Of a stretch of 12,252 bases of DNA, positions 1-7,692 are shown one piece after another (position 1 is the first letter of the stretch; the number at the start of each line of letters is the position of its first letter). This DNA is from an uncultured Pseudomonadales bacterium. Its GTDB lineage: Bacteria > Pseudomonadota > Gammaproteobacteria > Pseudomonadales > IMCC2047. The stretch lies in NCBI GenBank assembly GCA_947258895.1, contig CAMYKE010000028.1, positions 3,457 through 15,708 of the forward strand, given 5' to 3'. The notes beneath the pieces are model-generated. The model saw nothing but the letters and a program-made list of their open reading frames with translations, was not told the origin of the DNA and searched no databases. The translations under genes and the position numbers were made by a program.

Positions 1-134
1 GCCGCCGACAGCTTGCCGGCATCCGTCGGTTCGCTTGGATCCAGCGTAAATATTTTCGCCAGGCCATTCCTGACCTGCTCAGGCGAGTAGCCTGCGGCAA
101 GTGCGCCCTTAAAGATAATTCGAAATGTTTCCAT
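1..134 (-). CDS. N-terminal part of an uncharacterised protein, cut by the window edge
   Basis: Reading leftwards from an ATG at 134-132, an open frame runs off the window after 44 codons. The visible start is METFRIIFKGALAAGYSPEQ. It resembles a short module, with a pattern like F-x-I-x-F-x-G-x-L-x-x-G-x-x-x-E-Q-V followed by L-A-K-I-F, that I recall at the N-terminus of diverse uncharacterised, often membrane-anchored, proteobacterial proteins. The module suggests a real gene, but the rest of the protein, and so its function, lies outside the window. No strong Shine-Dalgarno sequence is visible. It is divergent from argS. The family assignment is from memory of the pattern and is weak; that this is coding is moderately secure. 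Confidence 0.6.
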   Translation of the reverse strand, partial: METFRIIFKGALAAGYSPEQVRNGLAKIFTLDPSEPTDAGKLSA

Positions 135-344
135 TACAGCGCCCGTAACTGGTTGGCAGATTCGGTAAGCGAGAACCAAAAGTCTAGCAAAATAGTTCCG
201 GATTCGCATGGCACATGGCAATATTTCCGGAAAAGGGTAAGACCGTGACTCCGATGGGGCGAGTGGAGTGCGTCGGGCGCCGGCCGATTCGCTAGTGCCG
301 CTCTCGGCACGAAACACAATCACAGCGCAGCGGCGTGCGCGTTC

Positions 345-373
345 TGGGTTAACGCCGTCAAAGCGTTTATACT
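345..373 (+). promoter_or_regulatory. Putative sigma-70 promoter of argS
   Basis: A good -10 hexamer, TATACT (368-373), stands about 100 bp before the argS start, in the sequence GTTTATACTAGCG. At 17-bp spacing the -35 position (345-350) reads TGGGTT, a poor match, so the call rests mainly on the -10 box and its place upstream of a housekeeping gene. The transcript would have a leader of roughly 90 nt that includes the hairpin at 399-436. Confidence 0.45.
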
Positions 374-398
374 AGCGAGCTTTTTTACCGGCACCAGC

Positions 399-436
399 GG
401 GCGGTTCGCGTGGCTGCTGCCGCGACTGAACCGCCC
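399..436 (+). promoter_or_regulatory. Strong hairpin in the argS leader
   Basis: GGGCGGTTC (399-407) and GAACCGCCC (428-436) are perfectly complementary over 9 bp. A further GCG/CGC pairing (408-410 with 421-423) can stack inside, leaving a bulge (424-427) and a 10-nt loop. It lies between the predicted promoter and the argS start, so it should form in the mRNA leader. A T-run precedes it (381-386) rather than follows it, so it is not a classical terminator for plus-strand transcripts. A regulatory role is inference. Confidence 0.45.
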
Positions 437-471
437 GGCCCTTTACTGACGTTGCTGATGGGAACCATTCA

Positions 472-2217
472 TTGATTAATATACGAAAGCATCTTTCTCA
501 ACAGGTCCGCGCCGCGATGGCTGCGGCCGGCATTGATGACGACTGTGCGCCGCTGGTAACCCGTAGTACGCGCCCCGAGTTTGGCGATTATCAGGCGAAC
601 GGGGCACTGCCGGCGGCCAAGCGATTACGGCGAAATCCGCGTGAGCTGGCGAATGAAATCGTGACGCACCTGGAGCTGGGTGAGGTGGCAGAACGAATCG
701 AAATCGCCGGTCCCGGATTCATTAATATTTTTCTCAGCCCCGCCTGGCTTGGCCGGCATGTCGGCGAGCTGCCGGGAACGCCCGCGGCAAAGCTGGTGCA
801 AACGGAAGCTCCGCAGACGATTGTCGTCGACTATTCGGGTCCGAACCTGGCCAAGGAGATGCACGTGGGGCACCTGCGCAGCACCATTATCGGTGACGCG
901 GTGGCGCGCACTCTCGAAGCGCTGGGCCATCATGTGATTCGCCAGAATCATATGGGAGACTGGGGTACCCAGTTCGGTATGTTGATCGCGGAACTGGAGC
1001 AGGAACTGGCCGAGGGGGATGATCCGCAATGGGCCCTGGCGGACCTGGAGGCGTTTTACCAGCAGGCCAAACGTCACTTCGACGCCGATGCCCGGTTCGC
1101 CACCCGCGCGCGTGAGTATGTGGTCAAGTTGCAATCCGGCGATGCCCATTGTCGCAGGCTCTGGCAGCAATTCATTGACGTTTCGGTCGCCCACAGCGAG
1201 GAAATCTACCAGCGCCTCAACGTCACCCTGGCGCACGCGGACATTTATCCGGAAAGCGCCTACAACGACGAGCTCGCCGACATCGTAGCGCAATTGCGGG
1301 AACTGCAGTTGGCGCAGACCGACCAGGGCGCACAGGTCGTTTTTTTGCAGGAGCTGGCGGACAAGGAAGGCAAGCCCTCGCCGGTTATCGTGCAGAAATC
1401 CGATGGTGGCTACCTGTATGCCACCACGGACCTTGCCGCGTTGCGCTATCGCAGCAACCGCTTGCAGGCGCAGCGGGTGCTGTATTTCGTCGATGCGCGG
1501 CAGGCGCTGCATTTGCAGCAGGTGTTCACCGTCGCCAGGAAAGCCGGCTTCGTGGGCCACGGGGTGAGCCTCGAGCACCTGGCATTTGGCACCATGATGG
1601 GCGAGGATGGCAAACCGTTCCGAACCCGCGCCGGCGGTACAGTGAAGCTGGCCGAATTACTCGAGGAAGCGGTTAACCGGGCCGGCCGGCTGGTGCTGGA
1701 AAAAGATCCCGGGCTGCCGCTCGAAGTGCGCGATGAAGTCGCTCGCAAGGTCGGTATCGGTGCCATCAAGTACGCCGACCTGTCAAAAAATCGCACCAGC
1801 GACTACGTGTTCAACTGGGATTCCATGCTCAGCTTTGAGGGCAACACGGCGCCCTATCTGCAGTATGCCTATACTCGCATCCAGAGCATTTTTCGCAAGG
1901 CCGGTGCAATAGTGCCCGCTGCAGCCGGGGGTACGGTTGCCCTTGCAACAACGCATGAGCGTGTGCTGGGTATGCGTTTGCTGCAGTTTCCGGAAATCCT
2001 GGAGCAGGTGGGCGACGAATGTACGCCCCACCTGCTGTGCGGCTACCTGTATGACCTCGCCAGCGATTTTATGGGTTTCTACGAGCATTGCCCGATTCTC
2101 AAGGCGGATGTCTCACCGGCGCAGCGGGAGAGCCGCCTTGCCCTGTGCAGCGCGGCTGCGTTGTTGCTGAGCGGTGGCCTGGATTTGCTGGGGATCGAGG
2201 TGATGGAGCGGATGTAG
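472..2217 (+). CDS. argS: Arginyl-tRNA synthetase (ArgRS)
   Basis: Class I cytoplasmic aminoacyl-tRNA synthetase that joins arginine to tRNA-Arg using ATP. The 581-residue length is close to the 577 of E. coli ArgS, and the similarity to that family runs the full length. The N-terminal tRNA-recognition (Add-1) domain spans about residues 1-110 and includes FGDYQANG at 37-44. The HIGH-type signature is HVGH at 131-134, followed by [11 protein letters not shown] at 159-169. In place of KMSKS is the ArgRS-type loop around [15 protein letters not shown] (375-389). The helical anticodon-binding DALR domain occupies about 460-581. The start is TTG at 472-474: it places [10 protein letters not shown] against the E. 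coli N-terminus, and no ATG or GTG stands nearby upstream in frame. GGGAA a few bases upstream is only a modest ribosome binding site. The next gene, ald, has its own strong ribosome binding site 131 bp on, so co-transcription is possible but unproven. I recall an ftsN-like SPOR gene often following argS in gammaproteobacteria; it is absent here. Confidence 0.97.
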   Translation: MINIRKHLSQQVRAAMAAAGIDDDCAPLVTRSTRPEFGDYQANGALPAAKRLRRNPRELANEIVTHLELGEVAERIEIAGPGFINIFLSPAWLGRHVGELPGTPAAKLVQTEAPQTIVVDYSGPNLAKEMHVGHLRSTIIGDAVARTLEALGHHVIRQNHMGDWGTQFGMLIAELEQELAEGDDPQWALADLEAFYQQAKRHFDADARFATRAREYVVKLQSGDAHCRRLWQQFIDVSVAHSEEIYQRLNVTLAHADIYPESAYNDELADIVAQLRELQLAQTDQGAQVVFLQELADKEGKPSPVIVQKSDGGYLYATTDLAALRYRSNRLQAQRVLYFVDARQALHLQQVFTVARKAGFVGHGVSLEHLAFGTMMGEDGKPFRTRAGGTVKLAELLEEAVNRAGRLVLEKDPGLPLEVRDEVARKVGIGAIKYADLSKNRTSDYVFNWDSMLSFEGNTAPYLQYAYTRIQSIFRKAGAIVPAAAGGTVALATTHERVLGMRLLQFPEILEQVGDECTPHLLCGYLYDLASDFMGFYEHCPILKADVSPAQRESRLALCSAAALLLSGGLDLLGIEVMERM

Positions 2218-2293
2218 GGCTGTTTTTCAGCACGCGGGTGAAATACGACGCATCGCCGCAGCTAGCGTGACGCTGCCGGGCCTTTGTAGCCTT

Positions 2294-2309
2294 ACCTGGC
2301 GATCCAGGT
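2294..2309. promoter_or_regulatory. 16-bp inverted repeat upstream of ald
   Basis: ACCTGG (2294-2299), a 4-base spacer CGAT, and CCAGGT (2304-2309) form a perfect 6+4+6 palindrome ending about 40 bp before the ald start. It could be an operator for a dimeric regulator, since alanine dehydrogenase genes are often controlled by Lrp/AsnC-type proteins. It could also be a small RNA hairpin at the end of argS, but no T-run follows, which argues against a terminator. Function is inferred. Confidence 0.35.
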
Positions 2310-2336
2310 CTGATGGCGGCCCGCGGCCGAATCGCG

Positions 2337-2342
2337 AAGGAG
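2337..2342 (+). promoter_or_regulatory. Ribosome binding site that fixes the ald start
   Basis: AAGGAG sits 6 nt before the ATG at 2349. This spacing selects that codon over the in-frame ATG 36 bp upstream at 2313, which has no comparable site and would add 12 residues not expected in the family. Confidence 0.8.
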
Positions 2343-2348
2343 ATCGGT

Positions 2349-3455
2349 ATGATTATTGGCGTGCCCAGAGAGATTAAGAATAACGAATTCAGAGTCGGCC
2401 TGGTGCCTGCGGCGGTGCGGGAGCTGGTCGCCGGAGGCCACCAGGTTTTGGTCGAGACCAACGCCGGCCTCGCGATCGGGTTTTCCGATGCCGATTACCA
2501 CCGCGCCGGCGCCGAAGTGTGCCAGGCTCCCAGCGAGATATTTTCCCGCGCCGAACTGATCGTCAAGGTCAAGGAACCGCAGGCCGGGGAATGTGATCTG
2601 TTACGCGAAAACCAGGCGCTCTTCACCTACCTGCACCTGGCCCCCGATCCGGCGCTGACCAAGCGCCTGATGGACGCGGGGACGACCTGTATCGCCTATG
2701 AGACCGTAACCGATCGCCATGGGGCCTTGCCGTTGCTGGCACCGATGAGCGAGGTCGCCGGACGCATGGCGGTGCAGGTCGGCGCCTATCACCTGGAGCT
2801 TTCGCAGGGCGGCTCCGGGGTATTGCTGGGTGGCGTCGCGGGCGTGTTGCCTGGCCAGGTCGTAATCATTGGTGGGGGAGTGGTGGGCACTAACGCGGCC
2901 ATCATCGCAATGGGCATGGGCGCCCGGGTCACAATTATCGATATATCCCTGACGCGGCTGCGGGAACTGGAAGCCCGGTTTGGTAGTAACCAGATCGATA
3001 CGCTGTACCTGACCGAGACGGTACTCGAACAATGCCTGGGTGAGGCAGACCTGGTCGTGGGCGCGGTGCTGGTGCCGGGAGACGAAGCGCCCAGGATCGT
3101 CCGCCGCGAGCACCTGGGCCTGATGAGCGCGGGTAGTGTGTTGGTGGATGTGGCAATCGACCAGGGTGGATGTTTTGAGACATCCCGGCCAACCACCCAT
3201 GCCCGGCCCACTTTCAAAGTGGACGGTATTATCCATTACTGTGTGGCGAACATTCCGGGCGCGGTCGCGCGTACCGCAACCCAGGCACTGAACAACGCGA
3301 CGCTGCCCTATGTGCAGATGCTGGCAGAGCAGGGGGTCGATGCCGCGATTCGCAGTGAATCGGGGCTGCGCGCGGGAGTCAATTTGTATGCCGGCCACGT
3401 CGCCCACGCCGCGGTAGCGCACGCTACCGGTTTTGAACACCGGCCGATCGATTAA
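2349..3455 (+). CDS. ald: Alanine dehydrogenase (NAD-dependent)
   Basis: Catalyses the reversible oxidative deamination of L-alanine to pyruvate and ammonia with NAD+, linking amino-acid nitrogen to central carbon metabolism in the cytoplasm. At 368 residues it matches the usual length of about 370. With the ATG at 2349 the N-terminus is [15 protein letters not shown], and the residues known to be catalytic in the family fall at their usual numbers: Arg15, Lys75 (in KVKEPQ) and His96 (in YLHLAPD), with the active-site Asp at 271 in VDVAIDQGG. The Rossmann nucleotide site is GGGVVG at 175-180, and Asp198 at the end of the second strand fits NAD rather than NADP. The signature [16 protein letters not shown] is present around 297-311. 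The related PntA transhydrogenase subunit and lysine-forming saccharopine dehydrogenases are unlikely given this conservation. It ends convergent with the PhaC-like gene, and a palindrome upstream may be regulatory. Confidence 0.96.
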   Translation: MIIGVPREIKNNEFRVGLVPAAVRELVAGGHQVLVETNAGLAIGFSDADYHRAGAEVCQAPSEIFSRAELIVKVKEPQAGECDLLRENQALFTYLHLAPDPALTKRLMDAGTTCIAYETVTDRHGALPLLAPMSEVAGRMAVQVGAYHLELSQGGSGVLLGGVAGVLPGQVVIIGGGVVGTNAAIIAMGMGARVTIIDISLTRLRELEARFGSNQIDTLYLTETVLEQCLGEADLVVGAVLVPGDEAPRIVRREHLGLMSAGSVLVDVAIDQGGCFETSRPTTHARPTFKVDGIIHYCVANIPGAVARTATQALNNATLPYVQMLAEQGVDAAIRSESGLRAGVNLYAGHVAHAAVAHATGFEHRPID

Positions 3456-3468
3456 GAAGCCTGCATCC

Positions 3469-3504
3469 CGCGCCTTTTGCGCAATCTGCGCACCGACCGG
3501 CGCG
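3469..3504. terminator. Structured element between the convergent ald and PhaC-like genes
   Basis: An outer 6-bp stem CGCGCC/GGCGCG (3469-3474 with 3499-3504) encloses an inner hairpin made of two copies of the self-complementary TGCGCA (3478-3483 and 3487-3492). It begins 14 bp after the ald stop. It would fold in either direction and could mark the end of both convergent transcripts, but there is no downstream T-run on either strand, so intrinsic termination is uncertain. Confidence 0.35.
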
Positions 3505-3519
3505 TCAACTCACACGCCA

Positions 3520-3541
3520 ATCGGTGACGGATGCGAGCTGG
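3520..3541 (-). repeat. 22-nt direct repeat, copy 1 (beyond the 3' end of the PhaC-like gene)
   Basis: The plus-strand core ATCGGTGACGGATGCG (3520-3535) recurs exactly at 5461-5476. The match extends to 20 of 22 positions (3520-3541 and 5461-5482) in the same orientation. This copy lies 52 bp past the PhaC-like stop codon on the minus strand. The two copies bracket the PhaC-like gene. Confidence 0.7.
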
Positions 3542-3592
3542 CGGCTGCAGCAAGAGATTGCGATAGCCGGACGGGTTAGTCGATCGGGAAGA

Positions 3593-5266
3593 TTACTCCA
3601 GCGCATAGCTGCCGGGTGCTGCCTCAATCGGCCGATAGTTTTTACTGCCCGGCGCGGCCCGAGCCGCCACCAATTTACCGGAGCGTGGCGCCAGCCATTT
3701 TGCCCAATGGGGCCACCAGGAGCCACTGTGATGGCTCGCTTCCGATAACCAGTCTTCCGGGTCGTCGATATTTTCCGGATGCGTGTAGTAACGCGCGCCA
3801 TCGATGCCGGGCGGAGAAATAATGGAACGGGTATGGCCCCGGTTTACCAGAACGAACTCCTTATCGCCCCCCAGCACGGCACTGCTCTGGTAACACGCTT
3901 CCCAGGGTGTGATATGGTCGGTCGAGCCTGCCAGCAGGTAACTGTCACAGTTCACCCTGCCGAGGTCAATCTTGCTGCCGCAGACGCTCAAGTCATCCTT
4001 TTCCAGTAACGGATTATTGCGATACAGCTCCAGGAAATCGCAATGCAGGCCACTGGGAATGCGTGTGATGTCATTATTCCAGTGCATAATGTCCATGCTG
4101 GGCATGTCTTCATTCAGGAAATAATTACTGACCCAGGCGTTCCATAACAGGCCGTTGGGTCGCATCCAGGCAAACATGCGCGCCATTTCCTCGCCCGTCA
4201 TGGTGCCGCGCAGATTCGCGACGGTTTTTGATGCTTCAATAATCTGGTCATTGATCATGACCCCGACCTGGGATTCTGCGTGGGTATCGAAGTTGGTCAC
4301 CGCAAAGGTTGCCGCATTAATTTTCGGGCAGAGTCGTCTGGGTTTCATGACGTCGGCGAGCAGGGCCGCGAAGATACCTCCGGCTGAAAAGCCAAACAGG
4401 TTGAGTTGTCGGGAGTCTGCAATGCTGCTGGTAACCTGGCTGCACTCGATTAGCGCATCGATGTAATCACTCAATCCCCAGTGCTTGTGTTCCCATCGCG
4501 GGTTGCGCCAACTTACCATGAATACGCGCTGGCCCTGGTTTAACAGGTAGCGGACGAGGCTGTTTTCCGGTGTCAGGTCGCACAGGTAGAAGCGGTTGAT
4601 GGGCGACGGGATGACCAACAGCGGAATGCTGTAGGTTTTCTTTTTCAGGGGCCTGTATTCTATCAGTTCCAGCAGTTCCGAACGGTACACGACGCTACCC
4701 GGGGTAGTCGCCAGGTTCTCGCCGAGCCGGTACGTGTCGTTGAGTATCTTGCCGGGGATACCGCTGTGTTTAAGGACATCCTCCGTCATCATGCGCAGGC
4801 CGTGCATAAGGCTTGCGCCGCGGGTCTCAAAGGCGCGGCTCATGGCGTGGTTGTTGCTGATCGAGTGGCTGGGCGATAGCGATTTTGCCAGGTATTTGAT
4901 GGCGGTACGGGCTTTTCTCTTGCTGTGCTCATCCAGGGTGGAGTCGCTCACCAGATCGTTGAGACTACCGCACCAGGCAAGGTAGGTCTGCATGGATGCC
5001 CGGTAGATGGGATTTACCTTCCAGTTCGCGTCCGCAAAACGGTGGTCGTCCTTCCTTGGTTCGATGTTGGATTGCCCGGTGACGATGCGCACCATTTCAT
5101 TGCCCAGGCCCACCATGTGGGGCGTGAACAGCAGGGGCAGGGATATCCCCGCGCTGGCCATGGAGGTGAATGTGTCCCAGGGGTCGAAGTCCCGCTTGCC
5201 ACAGGGCTCCGGCGATTTTTTTTCGGCGTCCTCGGACAGTCTATGATCGGGCTTCTTTTTGGGCAT
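3593..5266 (-). CDS. PHA synthase-like (PhaC family) alpha/beta hydrolase with a serine nucleophile
   Basis: The whole chain reads as a single-subunit, class I/II-type poly(hydroxyalkanoate) synthase. It has a PhaC N-terminal domain (about residues 25-200, with HRFADANWKVNP), the segments TPGSVVYRSELLELIEY and NSLVRYLLNQGQRVFMVSWRNP, and the typical C-terminus SWWPHWAKWL followed by an APGSY ending. PHA synthases polymerise hydroxyacyl-CoA through a Cys-His-Asp triad. Here Asp450 (in DHITPW) and His478 (in GHTRSI) are in place, but the lipase box is GFSAGG, with Ser294 (codon TCA) where the family has cysteine. The enzyme may therefore be a weak synthase, a thioesterase or hydrolase, or a divergent subgroup. 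The ATG at 5266 gives 557 residues; an in-frame TTG at 5332 lies inside a predicted -10 box, so it is unlikely to be used. No Shine-Dalgarno is visible before the ATG. No phaA, phaB, phasin or phaE/phaR gene is nearby. It has its own promoter, separate from lptFG. Confidence 0.88.
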   Translation of the reverse strand: MPKKKPDHRLSEDAEKKSPEPCGKRDFDPWDTFTSMASAGISLPLLFTPHMVGLGNEMVRIVTGQSNIEPRKDDHRFADANWKVNPIYRASMQTYLAWCGSLNDLVSDSTLDEHSKRKARTAIKYLAKSLSPSHSISNNHAMSRAFETRGASLMHGLRMMTEDVLKHSGIPGKILNDTYRLGENLATTPGSVVYRSELLELIEYRPLKKKTYSIPLLVIPSPINRFYLCDLTPENSLVRYLLNQGQRVFMVSWRNPRWEHKHWGLSDYIDALIECSQVTSSIADSRQLNLFGFSAGGIFAALLADVMKPRRLCPKINAATFAVTNFDTHAESQVGVMINDQIIEASKTVANLRGTMTGEEMARMFAWMRPNGLLWNAWVSNYFLNEDMPSMDIMHWNNDITRIPSGLHCDFLELYRNNPLLEKDDLSVCGSKIDLGRVNCDSYLLAGSTDHITPWEACYQSSAVLGGDKEFVLVNRGHTRSIISPPGIDGARYYTHPENIDDPEDWLSEASHHSGSWWPHWAKWLAPRSGKLVAARAAPGSKNYRPIEAAPGSYALE

Positions 5267-5296
5267 GAGCAAAGTGTAAGTAGAATAAAGGTTGTA

Positions 5297-5325
5297 TGTA
5301 TAATTATTATTCGGCGGCGAGCCAA
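5297..5325 (-). promoter_or_regulatory. Possible second promoter of the PhaC-like gene
   Basis: On the minus strand, TTGGCT (5325-5320), a 17-bp gap and TATACA (5302-5297) form a 4/6 plus 4/6 match in a very AT-rich stretch just upstream of the ATG at 5266. A GGCGA/TCGCC hairpin (5316-5320 with 5326-5330) overlaps the -35 box and could act as an operator or leader structure. It is weaker than the promoter at 5332-5360. Confidence 0.35.
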
Positions 5326-5331
5326 TCGCCA

Positions 5332-5360
5332 ATTATCAAAAACTGCGGCACGTAAGTCAA
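5332..5360 (-). promoter_or_regulatory. Predicted sigma-70 promoter of the PhaC-like gene
   Basis: On the minus strand, TTGACT (5360-5355) is followed after exactly 17 bp by GATAAT (5337-5332); each hexamer matches the consensus at 5 of 6 positions. Transcription would start near 5325, leaving a leader of about 60 nt before the ATG at 5266. This makes the PhaC-like gene independent of lptFG and rules against the TTG at 5332 as its start codon. Confidence 0.6.
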
Positions 5361-5460
5361 TACTGCAGCCGCGCAACAGTTCGCACTGACCGCGGGGAAT
5401 TTTGCGCAGACCTCGTTATTGCGGGCGACCCCAAGCCGACGCCCACAGACTTGATGCTGT

Positions 5461-5482
5461 ATCGGTGACGGATGCGGGCTAG
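5461..5482 (-). repeat. 22-nt direct repeat, copy 2 (touching the lptG stop codon)
   Basis: Second copy of the repeat at 3520-3541, with 20 of 22 positions identical and a 16-bp exact core. Its end covers the lptG stop codon (5479-5481). Together the copies enclose about 1.92 kb containing only the PhaC-like gene and its promoters. Confidence 0.7.
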
Positions 5483-6540
5483 TCGCGCCGCAGCAGGTAT
5501 GCGCCCACCCCTGCGACCAGCAGGATGGGAAAGATCGAGACCAGGAACGCGGGTAGCTGATACGCCAGGGTGAGTTGGGCGAGCAATTCCTGCAAGACAT
5601 TGAAGGTGTAGCCGATCAGCACGCCGATAAATACCCGATAGCCCATATTGGCCTCGCGCATCGGCCCGAACAGGCTGGAAATACCCACCAGCAGCAATGC
5701 GCAACATACCAGTGGTTGAAACAGTCGAGTCCAAAAGGTGTGTTCGTATTCCGCTACATCGAGGTCCTGGGATTGCCGGTACTTGAGGTTGAGCCACAGG
5801 TTGGTGGTCGACAGGTGGTGCGGTTCCTCGGTCAGAACCCTGAGCAACTTCGGGTTGAGACTGCTTTTCCACAGATAGGAGTCGAGCTGCTTCGATTCGG
5901 TGCGCTCGTCAGCCAGGTTTACCAGCTTGACCTTTTCCAGCGCCCAATGGGAGTCGTCATAGGTGGCGCTATCGGCATGCAAAAAGGAACTCATCTTGCG
6001 CTCCTTGTCGAAGCGGAACATGGTCAAGCCGGCAATTGACGTGTCGGGGCGGAAAGCCCGGATATAGATAAAATCATTGCCTTCCCGACTCCATAGCGAG
6101 CTGCGGGTTGGGGTACTGGCGCTCCAGCCTTTCACCTGCACTTCGATCTGCGCCAGCTTGCTATGGCAGGCAGGCACCACGTACTCGATGATCAGCAGCC
6201 CCGCCAGCGCGATTATCACCACGGGAATGCAGGAGATTCCGAACAGGTGAATTTTGGACATCCCGGCGCTGCGCATTACCGTGATTTCGTTGGTACTCGA
6301 CAGCATGCCAAGGCCTACCAGGCTGCCGATCAGCATGGTTGCCGGGAGATAGCCATGGATTTCACCCGGCAGTTCCAGCAGTGCGATCACTAACGAATGA
6401 TACAGGGTATATTTTTCCGAGAGATCCTCGGACTGGTCAACGATCGAGGCGATGAAATCAAGGCTCAGGATCAGCAGCAGCGTCATCAGGGTGGCGTTCA
6501 GGACATAGCCCATGACATAGCGGGTGATTATCAGGTGCAT
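5479..6540 (-). CDS. lptG: LptG, lipopolysaccharide export permease subunit
   Basis: Inner-membrane subunit that, with LptF and the ATPase dimer LptB2, extracts lipopolysaccharide from the inner membrane and passes it to LptC and the periplasmic bridge. The 353-residue chain has the YjgP/YjgQ layout: three N-terminal transmembrane helices (with the conserved stretch GMLSSTNEITVMRSAGMS), a periplasmic beta-jellyroll, then three C-terminal helices ending LLRRD. I chose the ATG at 6540, which follows the lptF stop after 4 bp and places the first residues just before helix 1. A TTG at 6573 in the same frame would add 11 polar residues and overlap lptF. E. coli LptG Lys34, Lys40 and Lys41, reported to contact the substrate, align by eye with Ser32, Glu38 and Asp39 here. 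Other non-enteric LptG proteins also lack these lysines, as I recall. It lies in an operon with lptF. Confidence 0.95.
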   Translation of the reverse strand: MHLIITRYVMGYVLNATLMTLLLILSLDFIASIVDQSEDLSEKYTLYHSLVIALLELPGEIHGYLPATMLIGSLVGLGMLSSTNEITVMRSAGMSKIHLFGISCIPVVIIALAGLLIIEYVVPACHSKLAQIEVQVKGWSASTPTRSSLWSREGNDFIYIRAFRPDTSIAGLTMFRFDKERKMSSFLHADSATYDDSHWALEKVKLVNLADERTESKQLDSYLWKSSLNPKLLRVLTEEPHHLSTTNLWLNLKYRQSQDLDVAEYEHTFWTRLFQPLVCCALLLVGISSLFGPMREANMGYRVFIGVLIGYTFNVLQELLAQLTLAYQLPAFLVSIFPILLVAGVGAYLLRRD

Positions 6541-6544
6541 TGGC

Positions 6545-7657
6545 CTAGGTATCCCGCGTCGCGCGTTTGGCAAACCCGGGTTTGCGTAACGAACCGTTCA
6601 TATGCAATACCATCCCGATGGCTATTACCAGGAACAGCAGGTGCGCGCTCCACATACCGGCGCTGATGTTAAGCTGGCCCGAGGCCAGACCGCTGCGCAT
6701 GCTGTTGAGCAAGATCAGGTATAACAGGTAGATACCTATTGCCGGTAACAGGCCTGCGTAGCGGCCCCGGCGGGGATTGGTTTTGCTCAGCGCCAGCGCA
6801 ATCATGGCCAGTGCCGGGACGACCATCGGCAGGGCGATGCGCCAATGCAGGGCAGCGCGTAATTTCAGATCGTCCGAGGCGAATAATTCGGATGTGGGGA
6901 TGCCATCCTCCTTGGCGCGGTAAATCAGTGATTCGTTATCGGCAATGAGGCGCGACAGCTGCTCGAATTTCACTACTTCAAGTTGGGGCGGTCCCAGCGA
7001 TCCTCGATAGTAATAGCCGTCACTGAAATCGACGTAGCGTGATCCGGAAGGCCGATCGGTCATCTTTCCCCTGTCTGCCAGCATCACGAAAAAGTCGGTG
7101 CGGCTTTTTTTGGGTTGCAGTTCCGCGATAAAGACATAGCGCATTTCATCGCTGTTACGATCGATCTTGCCCACATGGGAAACTCCGAGCCCACCCTTGT
7201 TGGGTTGCATCCGGCCTTCGCTGCGCAGGTTGAAGCTGCGGTAATTATCCGGGTTTACCAGCATCTGGTAGACCCTGGCCATCGAATGGGGCGTCAGGTA
7301 CAGGCTGACCGTGCCCACGATTACCACAATCACGAACGCCGGCAACAACACGATTTTGGTCATTTGCAGGGCGCTGATGCCGCACGCGGAGATAACGGCC
7401 ATCTCACTTTCAGCATACATCCGGCCCACCGTCAGGATGGTCGCAAGGTAGAAACACAGGGGCAGCAATAACTCAAGGAAGCGCGGGATCGAGTAGAAGA
7501 TCATGAGCAACAGGAATTCCTTGGGTAACTTGCCGCGCAGGATATCCTTGAGGTAGCCGTCGAGCTGGGAAAATATCGTAATGGTCAGCAGCACGAAGGC
7601 GATGGCCGCCGTGGTGAGCAGGATCTCCTTGATGATGTAACGGCTGATTGTAGACAA
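6545..7657 (-). CDS. lptF: LptF, lipopolysaccharide export permease subunit
   Basis: Partner of LptG in the LptB2FG transporter. The 370 residues match E. coli LptF in length and pattern: an N-terminal ISRYIIKEIL before helix 1, the motif GRMYAESEMAVISACGIS (78-95) after helix 2, a periplasmic jellyroll (about 140-260), and the C-terminal helices beginning at HWRIALP (271-277) with NPRRGRYAGLLPAIGIYLLY. The start must be TTG (7657-7655): the frame meets a TAG stop upstream, and no ATG or GTG lies between. The TTG fits the E. coli start by alignment. The ribosome binding site is weak. In many gammaproteobacteria, as I recall, pepA is divergent from lptF; here a Kef-type antiporter occupies that place. 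Confidence 0.95.
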   Translation of the reverse strand: MSTISRYIIKEILLTTAAIAFVLLTITIFSQLDGYLKDILRGKLPKEFLLLMIFYSIPRFLELLLPLCFYLATILTVGRMYAESEMAVISACGISALQMTKIVLLPAFVIVVIVGTVSLYLTPHSMARVYQMLVNPDNYRSFNLRSEGRMQPNKGGLGVSHVGKIDRNSDEMRYVFIAELQPKKSRTDFFVMLADRGKMTDRPSGSRYVDFSDGYYYRGSLGPPQLEVVKFEQLSRLIADNESLIYRAKEDGIPTSELFASDDLKLRAALHWRIALPMVVPALAMIALALSKTNPRRGRYAGLLPAIGIYLLYLILLNSMRSGLASGQLNISAGMWSAHLLFLVIAIGMVLHMNGSLRKPGFAKRATRDT

Positions 7658-7692
7658 GTGCGGGGCCCTGTGGGGATTATTTTTCTGGTGCT

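Larger units (their letters stand above)
135..471. other. Divergent intergenic region between the left-edge gene and argS
   Basis: This 337-bp spacer holds the likely argS promoter and a leader hairpin, listed separately. The octamer TTCCGGAA and the related TTCCGGAT occur near 195-232, but I cannot tie them to a regulator. A 61-codon minus-strand frame (134-319) crosses it, but it looks like a chance ORF. I found no tRNA, no other convincing gene, and no clear promoter for the leftward gene. Confidence 0.6.

Noticed and set aside
134..319. 61-codon minus-strand frame whose stop overlaps the ATG of the left-edge gene
   Set aside because: The translation has no recognisable motif and an odd composition, and its start has no ribosome binding site. 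It lies in a regulatory spacer and is probably chance.
458..475. Five-codon frame (ATG at 458, stop TGA overlapping the TTG start of argS), a possible coupling mini-cistron
   Set aside because: No ribosome binding site of its own stands out, and such short frames are expected by chance. It is only worth revisiting if conserved.
625..1578. Long minus-strand open frame of 317 codons opposite argS
   Set aside because: It is a shadow of argS, whose full-length homology is unmistakable. The opposite-strand product resembles no family.
2601..3440. 279-codon minus-strand frame opposite ald
   Set aside because: This is an antisense shadow of a well-conserved alanine dehydrogenase gene, as expected in GC-rich DNA.
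5267..5332. N-terminal extension of the PhaC-like protein from a TTG at 5332
   Set aside because: The TTG lies within the predicted -10 box and the extra 22 residues are encoded by the AT-rich promoter region, so they are unlikely to be translated.
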